From: Firmicutes bacterium UBA2296
GTDB taxonomy: Bacteria; Bacillota; UBA994
Length of the DNA: 22,937 nucleotides
Reading direction: 5' to 3'
NCBI GenBank assembly: GCA_002345475.1
Contig: DDWC01000128.1
Location: 1 to 22,937, forward strand
In this document: piece after piece, positions 1-7,556 of the stretch
Layout of the letters: each line of letters opens with the position of its first letter
How positions within the stretch are numbered: the first letter of the stretch is position 1
Position numbers and translations under genes: made by a program
Notes under the pieces: generated by a model
What the model saw: only the letters and a program-made list of their open reading frames with translations
The model's database searches: none
What the model was told of the DNA's origin: nothing

Positions 1-548
1 ACCAGAGTCTGCAGAACCTTGCGACAACGCGGATCCCGAATCATTGTGGTTAACTTGCCGTCCGAAAAGGTCCCTGCTCCCCCTTCACCGAACTGCACGT
101 TGCTCTCTGGCATAAGAGTCCCCTCGCGCCAGAAAGATTGCACATGGGCTGCACGGGCATCCACATCATTCCCGCGCTCCAGCACGATTGGGGCATAGCC
201 CATTTCGGAGAGAAGTAAAGCAGCAAAGAGACCCGCCGGTCCCATGCCGATGACCACCGGGCGTGAGTAAAGGCGCTTTTGACCCGGCACTGGCAGAGAA
301 TAAGCATAGTCCTGTGCCGTGATGACATCGGGAGAGTTGTTTTTCTGCAAAAAACGGGTCTCGTCTTTCAGGCATACGTCCACTGCGTAGACGAAATATA
401 TCTCCCCTTTGCGCCTGGCGTCAATAGACTCTCGGAACACAGTATACGAAACCAGCGCATCCCGCCGCAGCCCAAGCTTGCGCAGGAGATAATCTTCCAC
501 GCTTCCTCTGTGATCCAGCGGAACCTTGATATTGTTGACCCGCAGCAT
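1..548 (-). CDS. FAD-dependent dehydrogenase, 5' part (COG2509-like), truncated by window edge
   Basis: The frame is open from an ATG at 548 to the window edge, giving 182 N-terminal residues; the stop lies outside. The protein opens with an 80-90 residue domain (MLRVNNIKVPLDH..., a YLLRKLGL segment, then FVYAVDVCL) typical of the uncharacterised FAD-dependent dehydrogenases of Bacillota. A Rossmann dinucleotide-binding loop follows (VVIGMGPAGLFAA), then an acidic strand end (VLERG) and the motif FGEGGAGTFSDGKL, all expected for FAD binding. The full family protein is usually about 460-530 residues, so roughly a third is visible. A TTG lies directly before the ATG and could also be the start; GGAAGG upstream supports this region. 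The physiological substrate of this family is unknown. It is divergent from the MFS operon, with 120 bases between. Confidence 0.85.
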   Translation of the reverse strand, partial: MLRVNNIKVPLDHRGSVEDYLLRKLGLRRDALVSYTVFRESIDARRKGEIYFVYAVDVCLKDETRFLQKNNSPDVITAQDYAYSLPVPGQKRLYSRPVVIGMGPAGLFAALLLSEMGYAPIVLERGNDVDARAAHVQSFWREGTLMPESNVQFGEGGAGTFSDGKLTTMIRDPRCRKVLQTL

Positions 549-578
549 CAAGCCACCGTCCCTTCCTGTGCTAATGGT

Positions 579-608
579 ATTATAACGTATGTGATGTCGG
601 CAGGATAA
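579..608 (-). promoter_or_regulatory. Possible promoter of the FAD-dehydrogenase gene
   Basis: On the minus strand a perfect TATAAT occupies 579-584, about 30 bases before the start codon at 548. The best -35 candidate is TTATCC at 603-608 with an 18-base spacer, which is a poor match. The -10 box is the main support. Confidence 0.35.
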
Positions 609-612
609 CGCA

Positions 613-641
613 TTGAGACAGAGAAGTATTTAGGGTACAAA
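613..641 (+). promoter_or_regulatory. Predicted sigma-A promoter of the MFS/kinase/hydrolase operon
   Basis: TTGAGA (613-618, 5 of 6 matches to consensus) and TACAAA (636-641, 4 of 6) are separated by exactly 17 bases and lie 28 bases before the GTG start at 669. It sits back to back with the minus-strand promoter candidate. Confidence 0.5.
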
Positions 642-668
642 AATGTGCTGCGGAAGGGGGAGCAATGA

Positions 669-1913
669 GTGACCCGATTATCGACAATGTTCTCAGAAAG
701 CGGGCCTCTAGCCGCGCTTTCACACCACAACTACCGGCTGTTTTATGGAGGACAATGCGTATCTCTTATCGGGACCTGGATCCAACGTGCCAGCCAGGCC
801 TGGCTGGTCCTCATACTGACCGACTCGCCCTTCCTTCTCGGCCTGGTAGGGGCCATGCAGTTCGTTCCTGTACTGATTCTCAGTCTGGTGGCAGGAGTTA
901 TCATCGACAGGCTGCCCAAGCGCAACGTGATCATTGTTACACAAATCGCTCTGGGACTACAGGCTTTCGCCCTTTCAGCCCTGGTCTACACCGGCAAAGT
1001 AGCCTATTGGCACGTGCTGGCTCTGGCTATGCTCCAGGGTGTGTGCACCGCGTTTGACAATCCAGCGCGGCAATCCTTTGTCGTTGAACTAGTTGGCAGG
1101 GAGCATCTGATGAACGCGGTATCACTGAACTCTGCCATCTTCAACGGGGCGAGGATCATCGGCCCTGCCCTGGGGGGTCTGACAATGGACATGTTTGGTC
1201 CAGGGTTAGCTTTTTTTCTGAACGGCGTCAGCTACCTTTTTGTAGTGGGGGCTCTCTTCGCCATAAAGATGCCGAAGAACGTCGAGAGTCAGCAGCGCGG
1301 ACGCAAGCTCTGGCCGGAGATAATGGAAGGATTACAATATGCCCGTAAGACACCGCTGATCAGGAACACCCTGATACTGGTGGGCACTATCGGCGTGTTC
1401 GCTCTCAATTTCAGTGTACTGGTGCCTGTTCTGGCCAGAGATGTGCTGCAGCAGGAAGCAACGGGCTACGGTGTACTAATGTCGTTCATGGGCGCGGGAG
1501 CTTTACTGGGTGCCCTCACCATGGCCTTCTTTTCACATCGCGGACCTCAGGTCCATATCATGTTTGCCGGGGCAATTGGCCTTACTGCTCTGCAGATAGG
1601 GATGTCCTTCCCTATGCCCTATATTGCCGTAGGAGTGCTGCTGTTTTTTGCCGGGTGGTCACAGATCACCTACAGCGCCACCGCAAATTCCACTTTACAG
1701 GTCAATACTCCCAACCATCTACGGGGACGCGTGATGAGCCTTTACTCATTGCTTCATGGAGGTACCGCACCCTTTGGCAATCTTTTCGCCGGTGGTGTCA
1801 GCAGCATTTCTGGAGCGCAGGGAGGGTTTCTGGCCTGTGGCGCAATGGGTCTCCTGATGACCCTGACCGTTCTTGCCGGGACGAGACGGGCAGGAAGGGG
1901 GGAAAAAAGCTGA
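669..1913 (+). CDS. Major facilitator superfamily transporter (MFS_3/EntS-like)
   Basis: A 414-residue polytopic membrane protein of normal MFS length. It begins with a short cytoplasmic stretch and a conserved HHNYRLFYGGQ...GTWIQRASQAWLV segment, followed by the loop 2-3 motif DRLPKRN, which matches the MFS signature GXXXDRXGRR. Hydrophobic segments run almost to the C-terminus, and a second copy of the loop motif appears as LRGRVMSLY around residues 350-360. This resembles the MFS_3 group, whose known members are mostly exporters. The GTG start at 669 sits about 8 bases after GGGGGA; an overlapping ATG at 665 is in another frame. The stop TGA overlaps the ATG of the kinase gene (TGATG), so the genes are translationally coupled. 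That context suggests a substrate linked to amino-sugar or cell-wall metabolism, but this is inference; the sequence alone does not give the substrate or direction. Confidence 0.85.
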   Translation: MTRLSTMFSESGPLAALSHHNYRLFYGGQCVSLIGTWIQRASQAWLVLILTDSPFLLGLVGAMQFVPVLILSLVAGVIIDRLPKRNVIIVTQIALGLQAFALSALVYTGKVAYWHVLALAMLQGVCTAFDNPARQSFVVELVGREHLMNAVSLNSAIFNGARIIGPALGGLTMDMFGPGLAFFLNGVSYLFVVGALFAIKMPKNVESQQRGRKLWPEIMEGLQYARKTPLIRNTLILVGTIGVFALNFSVLVPVLARDVLQQEATGYGVLMSFMGAGALLGALTMAFFSHRGPQVHIMFAGAIGLTALQIGMSFPMPYIAVGVLLFFAGWSQITYSATANSTLQVNTPNHLRGRVMSLYSLLHGGTAPFGNLFAGGVSSISGAQGGFLACGAMGLLMTLTVLAGTRRAGRGEKS

Positions 1914-2893
1914 TGCCTTATTATCTGGGCATAGACGCAGGAGGGAGCCATACTCGAGCGGCCTTGTGTGACTCTGCGGGCCATATCGTCTGCCGGGGTG
2001 TCGGAGGCCCGGCGAACTACCTCCACACCGACAGGACTACATTGATCGACTCTCTGACCGCGGCCCTCCATTCTGCTTTACCTAGCCAGACATGCGAAAT
2101 CGCCGCCATCTGCATTGGCATGGCCGGCCTGGGAAGGCGAGCGGAGCGGGATGCCGCTCGGTCATTGTTATGCCAAATAGCACCACTCTTTGAACATGCT
2201 GAAGTGACCCACGACGCCCGCATAGCCTGGGCTGGGGGCACAGCTCTGTCCCCCGGCATAGTACTCATTTCAGGTACAGGGTCAATCGCCTACGGCGTCG
2301 ACACTGAGGGTAATGAGCACCGCGCCGGAGGATACGGCCCTCTTTATGCTGACGAGGGGAGTGGCTTCGCCATGGGACGCCTGGCTCTCTCCTATTGCCT
2401 CCGTGCGGCCGATGGGAGAAGCGGATCATCCTTGCTGGTTGAACTTGTGTGCCGCCAGCTTGGCATATATGACCCCAAAACACTGGCTATACAGGTGGCC
2501 GAGAATCGCATTTCCAGGCAGGAGGTATCTCGTCTGCCACAGGCTATCGCTGTAGCCAGTGGGCAGGGAGATAGGAATGCTCAGGCGATTATCATGCAAT
2601 CTGCAGATGATCTTGTAGATCTCATTGTGGCGGTAGCCGGCCAGGGCCAGTTTAGCGTCAACGGGACAACACAGGTCGCGCTATGTGGAGGAACGTTAAG
2701 CAAAGTGCCCGAACTGGCAGAGATGGTCGTTGCCCACACATGCCACCGCCTGCCCCGGGCCAGGGTGGTAGATGGCGCCACTTCCCCCCTGGGTTGGGCT
2801 TTGCTCATGGCCCTTGCGGCCCAGGGAATTGCTGCCAGCCCACACATCGTCAGCAATTTGCGCGCCAGCGGCGAAGGAGGAGGAATACTATGA
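1913..2893 (+). CDS. BadF/BadG/BcrA/BcrD-family sugar kinase, likely GlcNAc/MurNAc kinase (MurK-like)
   Basis: A 326-residue protein of the ASKHA fold. The N-terminal phosphate-1 loop is LGIDAGGSHTRAAL (residues 5-18), the phosphate-2 loop is SGTGSIAYG near residue 120, and the adenosine region LCGGTLS lies near residue 260. Length and motifs fit N-acetylglucosamine kinases of the BadF/BadG family rather than the iron-sulphur dehydratase activators, as no CxxC cluster is present. Clostridium acetobutylicum MurK, in this family, phosphorylates both MurNAc and GlcNAc. The nearby murQ, which needs MurNAc-6-phosphate, makes that activity the best guess. The start overlaps the MFS stop and the end overlaps the hydrolase start (ATGA), so the three genes form one operon. 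The open frame extends upstream inside the MFS gene; the ATG at 1913 is chosen because of the TGATG junction and the purine-rich AGGAAGGGGGG before it. Confidence 0.8.
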   Translation: MPYYLGIDAGGSHTRAALCDSAGHIVCRGVGGPANYLHTDRTTLIDSLTAALHSALPSQTCEIAAICIGMAGLGRRAERDAARSLLCQIAPLFEHAEVTHDARIAWAGGTALSPGIVLISGTGSIAYGVDTEGNEHRAGGYGPLYADEGSGFAMGRLALSYCLRAADGRSGSSLLVELVCRQLGIYDPKTLAIQVAENRISRQEVSRLPQAIAVASGQGDRNAQAIIMQSADDLVDLIVAVAGQGQFSVNGTTQVALCGGTLSKVPELAEMVVAHTCHRLPRARVVDGATSPLGWALLMALAAQGIAASPHIVSNLRASGEGGGIL

Positions 2894-3963
2894 AGTCCGG
2901 TCTTCAAGCTCAGCAAGACCTGCTATGTAATGCAGTTAAGCAGGGGGTTTTTCCTGGGGTTGCGACGGCTGTTGGGTCAAACGGCAAGGTCCAGCACCTC
3001 TGCGCTGGTTTTACGGCCCCATTGCCCGAGTCTTCTGCTGTGGATGCCGACACTCTCTACGATGTGGCCTCGCTGACCAAACCCTTTACGGCTGTTGCAG
3101 CAATGATACTGCTGGAGAGGGGTATCTGGCGGTTAGATGACCCGGTGTCCCTGTTCGCCCCTGAGTTTGATGTCGACGACAAGCGTGAAATAACGCTCCG
3201 ACACCTCCTCACCCACTCTTCAGGACTCAGTGCCCACGAACCACTATACCTGGCCTGCCATAACGCACCGGAGATGCTGGCAACCATCGCAGCGACACCA
3301 CTGAAACATGGCATTGGCGAGAGAGTAGTCTATAGCTGCCTGGGCTTCATCGTTTTGGGACAGCTGATTGCCAGGGTCACGGGCACCCCCCTCGACGAGA
3401 CGATGCAACGAGAAATCTTCTCTCCGCTGGGAATGAAAAACACTTTCTATCCTGGGATTGCTCCCGATGTAGATAAGGCCAAAACCTCTCCCACTGAGTA
3501 TTGTCGCTGGCGAAACAGACTGATGTGGGGCGAAGTCCACGACGAGAACGCCTATGCCCAGGGCGGCGTCAGTGGCAACGCCGGGATATTCTCCACGGCG
3601 CGAGACATGTCCCGTTTTGCCGCCATGATCCTCAACCGTGGCAGGCTGGATGACCGCTCCATACTGTCAGCGGCTTCCATAGAACTGATGGGACTGGACC
3701 ACACCTCCGGACTTAATGAGGGCAGGGGCCTCGGTTGGCAGAAAAAAACAAGCCGCCTCTCCTGGTTCGGAGATCTGGCGGCAAACACTTCGTACGGACA
3801 CACAGGCTTCACCGGCACGTCGCTCTGGATATCGCCGGATCAGGGCGCCTTCACCGTCATTCTTTCTAACCGGGTCTATCCCACGCGGGACAACAATCAG
3901 CACATCAGGTTCAGAGCTGTCTTCAACAATGTGTCCCTGGCGGGAAGCCTAGACACCTTGTAA
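2890..3963 (+). CDS. Beta-lactamase-fold serine hydrolase, AmiE(YbbE)-like
   Basis: A 357-residue PF00144 protein without a signal peptide, so probably cytoplasmic. The nucleophile motif SLTK has Ser61 and Lys64, the second motif is Tyr148-Ser-Cys, and the third is GHTG at 303-306 in place of KTG. The stretch VHDENAYAQGGVSGNAG (about 216-232) is characteristic of the group containing Bacillus subtilis YbbE/AmiE, an N-acetylmuramyl-L-alanine amidase encoded with murQ. By analogy it may remove peptide from MurNAc-peptides to feed the kinase. General esterase or penicillin-binding-type activity cannot be excluded from sequence. The start ATG at 2890 overlaps the kinase stop by four bases, preceded by GGAGGAGGAATACT. 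The last 15 bases overlap the end of murQ on the other strand. Confidence 0.8.
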   Translation: MKSGLQAQQDLLCNAVKQGVFPGVATAVGSNGKVQHLCAGFTAPLPESSAVDADTLYDVASLTKPFTAVAAMILLERGIWRLDDPVSLFAPEFDVDDKREITLRHLLTHSSGLSAHEPLYLACHNAPEMLATIAATPLKHGIGERVVYSCLGFIVLGQLIARVTGTPLDETMQREIFSPLGMKNTFYPGIAPDVDKAKTSPTEYCRWRNRLMWGEVHDENAYAQGGVSGNAGIFSTARDMSRFAAMILNRGRLDDRSILSAASIELMGLDHTSGLNEGRGLGWQKKTSRLSWFGDLAANTSYGHTGFTGTSLWISPDQGAFTVILSNRVYPTRDNNQHIRFRAVFNNVSLAGSLDTL

Positions 3964-4860
3964 CACCTCGGCCAAGATGTTTCCTCGTTCCACAAGCATG
4001 CGGCGAGCGGCTGTCTGATCGACTCTCATAACCAGCATTACCAAAGCTACCCTGACACTCCAGTCGGAATTGACGAGGGCTACCCTGGCTTCTTCCTGCG
4101 ACACTTCGGCCAGCTCCTGCACCAGGCGTATGGCCCTCTGTCGCAGTTTTGTGTTACCTGGAGACAGATCCACCATGCGATTCCTGTAAGTCTTGCCCAG
4201 GCGGATCATCACTGCAGTCGAAATCATATTAAGAACCATTTTCTGAGCAGTGCCGGCCTTCAGGCGCGTTGAACCTGCGATTAGTTCTGGCCCCACGACG
4301 ACCGCTATGGAGACGTCCACAGCAGCTGCCAGGGGTGAATCGGGATTACACGATATGCCTATGGTGCTGGCTCCAGCGCTACGGGCGTAGTCAACGGCAC
4401 CGAGGGTATAAGGAGTCATGCCACTGGCGGCAATGGCCACCAGGGTATCGGCTGCTGAGAAGCCGTGTGCATCGAGGTCAAAGCCCCCCTGCAGGTGATC
4501 ATCCTCAGCCCCTTCCACGGCACTGCGCAAGGCTCTGTCACCGCCAGCGATTATGCCGACAACGAGTTCCGGATCGGTTCCAAAAGTCGGCGGACACTCT
4601 GATGCGTCCAGCACGCCTAATCTGCCGCTGGTGCCCGCGCCGGCATAGAACAGGCGTCCCCCTAGCCTCAAACGGGCCACAACAATGTCCACGGCCCGAG
4701 AAATCTCTCCTAGAGTCCGGGAGACTGCCGGAGCTACCAGTGCATCTGCTGCGTTCATGGCCGAAACAATCCCCATTGAGTCAAGCACACTGAGGTCAGC
4801 CGCCTGCGGGTTGTCTTCTTCAGTTACAGGCAGCTTTTCAAGCTTCTCGCTGTCTGACAC
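3949..4860 (-). CDS. murQ: N-acetylmuramic acid 6-phosphate etherase MurQ
   Basis: A 303-residue SIS-domain lyase that cleaves the D-lactyl ether of MurNAc-6-phosphate to GlcNAc-6-phosphate and D-lactate. The N-terminus reads LEKLPVTEEDNPQAADL, the usual opening of the family. The SIS sugar-phosphate loop YAGAGTSGRLGVLDASECPP spans residues 72-91, and the putative catalytic acids are Glu88 (in ASECPPTFG) and Glu116 (in AVEGAED). A second SIS-type stretch is LVAIAASGMTPY, and the C-terminal helical region includes MVDLSPGNTKLRQRA. The open frame extends 38 codons upstream, but the GTG at 4860 is chosen: it follows AGGAGG at 8 bases and gives the normal family length. Partners are the kinase and AmiE-like hydrolase encoded convergently; the stop lies inside the hydrolase gene. 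Confidence 0.95.
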   Translation of the reverse strand: MSDSEKLEKLPVTEEDNPQAADLSVLDSMGIVSAMNAADALVAPAVSRTLGEISRAVDIVVARLRLGGRLFYAGAGTSGRLGVLDASECPPTFGTDPELVVGIIAGGDRALRSAVEGAEDDHLQGGFDLDAHGFSAADTLVAIAASGMTPYTLGAVDYARSAGASTIGISCNPDSPLAAAVDVSIAVVVGPELIAGSTRLKAGTAQKMVLNMISTAVMIRLGKTYRNRMVDLSPGNTKLRQRAIRLVQELAEVSQEEARVALVNSDWSVRVALVMLVMRVDQTAARRMLVERGNILAEVLQGV

Positions 4861-4948
4861 TCCTTCCGCCTCCTCATACCAGAATAGGAGTATGCTCTGT
4901 CGCATCCTGTTCGCCGTTCTCCTGAGTCCGGCCTGCGGTTGAGCTATG

Positions 4949-4984
4949 AAAAAGCTGAGACATTGCCGTGGCATGCCTCAGCTT
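4949..4984 (-). terminator. Rho-independent terminator after the PsiE-like gene
   Basis: Read on the minus strand, the arms AAGCTGAG (4977-4984) and CTCAGCTT (4952-4959) form an 8-bp stem, extended inside by ATG/CAT and GGC/GCC pairs, and are followed by a run of five T (4953-4949). It begins five bases beyond the stop codon, and it separates the PsiE-like gene from murQ. Confidence 0.75.
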
Positions 4985-4988
4985 CCCG

Positions 4989-5636
4989 TCAGTGTTTTTC
5001 CACTCCGCCGCCCCGATCGACTATGCTGACCTGCTCTATGACTCCGTCGTTCATCTTGAGAATGCGCATTGTCACGTCCCCTATGGTGAACTCTGCGCCC
5101 TCTTCTATGGGGGTCATGCTTTCCTCGGATAATCGGCAGATTAGTCCGCCGATGGTCACTGCCTTATTAACCGGCATGTGGAGATCGGCATCCAGGTTGA
5201 GCGCGTGTATAGGGAGGGCCGCTGATATGACGCGCCCTTCCTTGAGGGCGTACTTGGCTGACATAAGGTACTTGCGTATTACGAAGATCAGCACTATGGC
5301 CGCGGTGCCAATTAGCACGTCCATCATGGTCTGGCTGTAGATGAGCAACTTGCGGGCGATGGCAAAAAGGACGAGCTCGAGAATACTGCTGGTGGAATGC
5401 GAAAGAAGCATAAGCACCAGCTCAAGGCCGATGGCGACCAGCAAGGCCATCGCCAAAAACTCCTTTATCATCTCGTAGGTATCGTGCCCGTGCGTGCCGG
5501 CAATGTCAAAGAAGTAACCGATTATGGTCACAAACCCGATGGCCATGCCGATGATAATACACAGAGCCAGGACCATTTCCATGTTAGTTGCCAGAGTGAC
5601 CAGGCGCTTCTTCACCTTGTCCAAACAAAACCCCAC
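4989..5636 (-). CDS. PsiE-like membrane protein with C-terminal CorC/HlyC-like domain
   Basis: A 215-residue protein. Residues 18-125 hold about four hydrophobic segments resembling the phosphate-starvation-inducible PsiE family (EFLAMALLVAIGLELVLMLL, then FAIARKLLIY and FVIRKYL). Residues about 145-212 are soluble and have the pattern of the CorC/HlyC transporter-associated domain: NKAVTIGGLICRLS..., then EEGAEFTIGDVTMRILKMNDGVIEQV. PsiE proteins are usually about 130-150 residues, so the tail is an addition. The function of PsiE is not established; the tail may be a ligand or regulatory module, which is inference. The GTG start at 5636 has AGAGG six bases upstream. A promoter lies directly upstream and a terminator directly downstream, so it is probably transcribed alone as well as by read-through from the ABC operon. 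Confidence 0.7.
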   Translation of the reverse strand: MGFCLDKVKKRLVTLATNMEMVLALCIIIGMAIGFVTIIGYFFDIAGTHGHDTYEMIKEFLAMALLVAIGLELVLMLLSHSTSSILELVLFAIARKLLIYSQTMMDVLIGTAAIVLIFVIRKYLMSAKYALKEGRVISAALPIHALNLDADLHMPVNKAVTIGGLICRLSEESMTPIEEGAEFTIGDVTMRILKMNDGVIEQVSIVDRGGGVEKH

Positions 5637-5658
5637 CTTAATCCTCTATTTCCCTGCT

Positions 5659-5687
5659 AGTATACTCCTCGCCTGTGAAACCTTCAA
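5659..5687 (-). promoter_or_regulatory. Predicted sigma-A promoter of the PsiE-like gene
   Basis: On the minus strand TTGAAG (5682-5687) and TATACT (5659-5664, 5 of 6 matches) are separated by exactly 17 bases, starting a few bases after the ABC ATPase stop and ending 22 bases before the GTG start. Confidence 0.55.
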
Positions 5688-5691
5688 CCTG

Positions 5692-6693
5692 TTATTTGGC
5701 ACAATCTGATCCGTTTCTCCATTCGCTGTATAAACCGGCGATAATCTGCTCAATGGGCGCTCGCCGTATCTCTATGTCGGTAACTCCTGTGAGAGTAGCT
5801 ATTTTCCCCAGAACATCCTGCATGGAGGTTTCTGCCGTGTTCACTTCATACTCGTAGATACCAGTGCCCGAGGATACTAATCTTCCCAGCTCAGACTGGT
5901 GTGCAGAGGAATCGGCAGTTAACGTTATCCTGCACACATTGCCGGTCTGCTTTCTTAAGTCGGCAAAACTGCCGTCAAAGGCCAGCTTACCGTCAGAGAT
6001 GAGCATGATACGCTGGGCCATCTCCTCCAGGTCATCCATGTCGTGGCTCGTCACCAGCACTGTGGTTCCTTTGCGTCGATTCAGCTGCTTAAGGAATTCT
6101 ATCATCTGGCGCTTGGCGACTACGTCAAGTCCCAAAGTCGGCTCATCCAGCAGAATGACTTCGGGATCGTGCAGCAACATCAAAGCCAGGTCGGCCCTCA
6201 TGCGCTGCCCCAGGCTTAACTCCCGGGCAAAGGTCTTCATCAAGCCTCCGATATCCAGCATCTCCACCACCATATCCCGTGTGTGCTGAAACCGATCCTG
6301 CGGGATGCCCCAGACGACCCGCTTCCACTCAAAGCTGGAGGCAATGGGATGATCCCACCATAGTTCGCTGCGGTTGCCAAAGAGCACCCCGACCCTCTTC
6401 ATGAGAGCAACTCTATCTTTTTGTGGCGAAAGAGCCAGAACGCTTACTGTGCCCTCATTAGGTCTGAGCATGCCCGCCAGCAGTTTCATAGTGGTACTTT
6501 TCCCTGCTCCATTGGGCCCGGCATAAGCCACGAACTCACCTTTCGCAACGGAGAAGGAGATGTCATCAAGGGCGGCAACTATTCGCCTTTCGGGTCTCAG
6601 TATGTTTCTCCAGATATCACCCGTCCTTCCGCTGCGCTGCCACTGTTCATACACCTTGGTCACGCCTGCCATGGTTATTACATTTTCAGTCAT
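5692..6693 (-). CDS. ABC-2 type exporter ATP-binding protein (COG4586-like)
   Basis: A 333-residue nucleotide-binding subunit. Walker A is GPNGAGKST (residues 59-67); the signature is LSLGQRMRADLAL, followed by Walker B and D-loop VILLDEPTLGLD and the switch histidine in VTSHDMDDLE. The extended N-terminus (YEQWQRSGRTGDIWRNILRPERR, about 15-37) and the FG..RSELWWD region are typical of the COG4586 group, which pairs with two ABC-2 permeases. Where relatives I recall have FGQR, this protein reads FGNR, so the Q-loop glutamine may be replaced by asparagine. The transported substrate is unknown. Starts at GTG 6696 or ATG 6693 are both compatible with AAAGGA upstream; ATG is listed. It is the third gene of the exporter operon, 22 bases after the second permease. 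Confidence 0.88.
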   Translation of the reverse strand: MTENVITMAGVTKVYEQWQRSGRTGDIWRNILRPERRIVAALDDISFSVAKGEFVAYAGPNGAGKSTTMKLLAGMLRPNEGTVSVLALSPQKDRVALMKRVGVLFGNRSELWWDHPIASSFEWKRVVWGIPQDRFQHTRDMVVEMLDIGGLMKTFARELSLGQRMRADLALMLLHDPEVILLDEPTLGLDVVAKRQMIEFLKQLNRRKGTTVLVTSHDMDDLEEMAQRIMLISDGKLAFDGSFADLRKQTGNVCRITLTADSSAHQSELGRLVSSGTGIYEYEVNTAETSMQDVLGKIATLTGVTDIEIRRAPIEQIIAGLYSEWRNGSDCAK

Positions 6694-6715
6694 CACGATA
6701 CATCCTTTCTGTTCA

Positions 6716-7546
6716 TCAGCGACGATGCCCCACGGCGCTGTAGCGAGGTGATCCTGAGGTAAGATAGTGCCCGTATCCCCGCGAAAATACCCGGGCGGCT
6801 AGCAACACCAGCAGAAAGGCCACAAGAATGGGATAAAGGGGTGGCAAGCCCAGGGGAGCCTCACTCAACAAGGCCAGACTTGGGAACCATCCCATGAGCC
6901 CGGCCGGGAAGACACTAAGCAGAGGGATCTGGACGGCGAGGGACATTCCCGAGAGAGGATAAGTGCTCAAGTTGTGGCTGGAGTTTCGCACGTACGTTGA
7001 TATTTCCTCTGCCTGGCTGGGAGCGTAGAAGGCCAGGCTGGAAAACAGATAGTTCAGTGACAGCACGATTATCGTGCTTATGAGCAAGTGCAGTGCGAGA
7101 TGGAGCAACCAGATGGGTGTGACGGCATAGGCCAATGACCTAACAGCGATGATCATGACGATGAACCCGGACAGAAGGTTACTTGTCCCTGAAAAAGGGA
7201 TAAAACCCTCGGTCAGCAACTGTACCCACAGGGGCAGGGGCTGGATCAGCATGTGTTCCAGCTGCCCCCGCCCTATGCGCCGGCTGATATGGCAGACATT
7301 GAAGTTGAAGAAAGCCTGCACTATTCCGGTGATGGCCGTGACATAACCCAGCATAAATAGCACCTCGTACTTGTCCATACCACCGACTCCGTCAAAGCGA
7401 TAGGCGAGAAGAAATATCCCTGTCACAGCAGCAATATTGCTGATAAAATCCGCAGTTATGGCCATCAGGCATATTTTCGTGTCTTTGAGAAACCAGGCCA
7501 GATCCAGTCTGGCATACATGGCGTATAACTCCAGCACTTTACGCAT
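6716..7546 (-). CDS. ABC-2 family exporter permease (COG3694-like)
   Basis: About 276 residues with six hydrophobic segments. The N-terminus (MRKVLELYAMYARLDLAWFLKDTK) is amphipathic, and the segment RRIGRGQLEHMLIQPLPLWVQLL matches the conserved cytoplasmic region of ABC-2 permeases of the DUF990 type. The open frame extends 19 codons upstream, but the ATG at 7546 follows AGGAG at 7 bases and gives the usual length. An ATG at 7567, overlapping the stop of the preceding gene, is the alternative. It should form the membrane half of the exporter with the neighbouring permease. Confidence 0.8.
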   Translation of the reverse strand: MRKVLELYAMYARLDLAWFLKDTKICLMAITADFISNIAAVTGIFLLAYRFDGVGGMDKYEVLFMLGYVTAITGIVQAFFNFNVCHISRRIGRGQLEHMLIQPLPLWVQLLTEGFIPFSGTSNLLSGFIVMIIAVRSLAYAVTPIWLLHLALHLLISTIIVLSLNYLFSSLAFYAPSQAEEISTYVRNSSHNLSTYPLSGMSLAVQIPLLSVFPAGLMGWFPSLALLSEAPLGLPPLYPILVAFLLVLLAARVFSRGYGHYLTSGSPRYSAVGHRR

Positions 7547-7556
7547 TCCCAGTCTC

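Noticed and set aside
665..1057. 130-codon plus-strand frame starting at an ATG just before the MFS start
   Set aside because: It overlaps the MFS gene in another frame and its product has no membrane or known motif; the MFS GTG start four bases later explains the ribosome site.
1655..1912. Long N-terminal extension of the sugar kinase frame into the MFS gene
   Set aside because: The extension is translated MFS sequence in another frame; the kinase phosphate loop begins four residues after the ATG at 1913, which is normal for the family.
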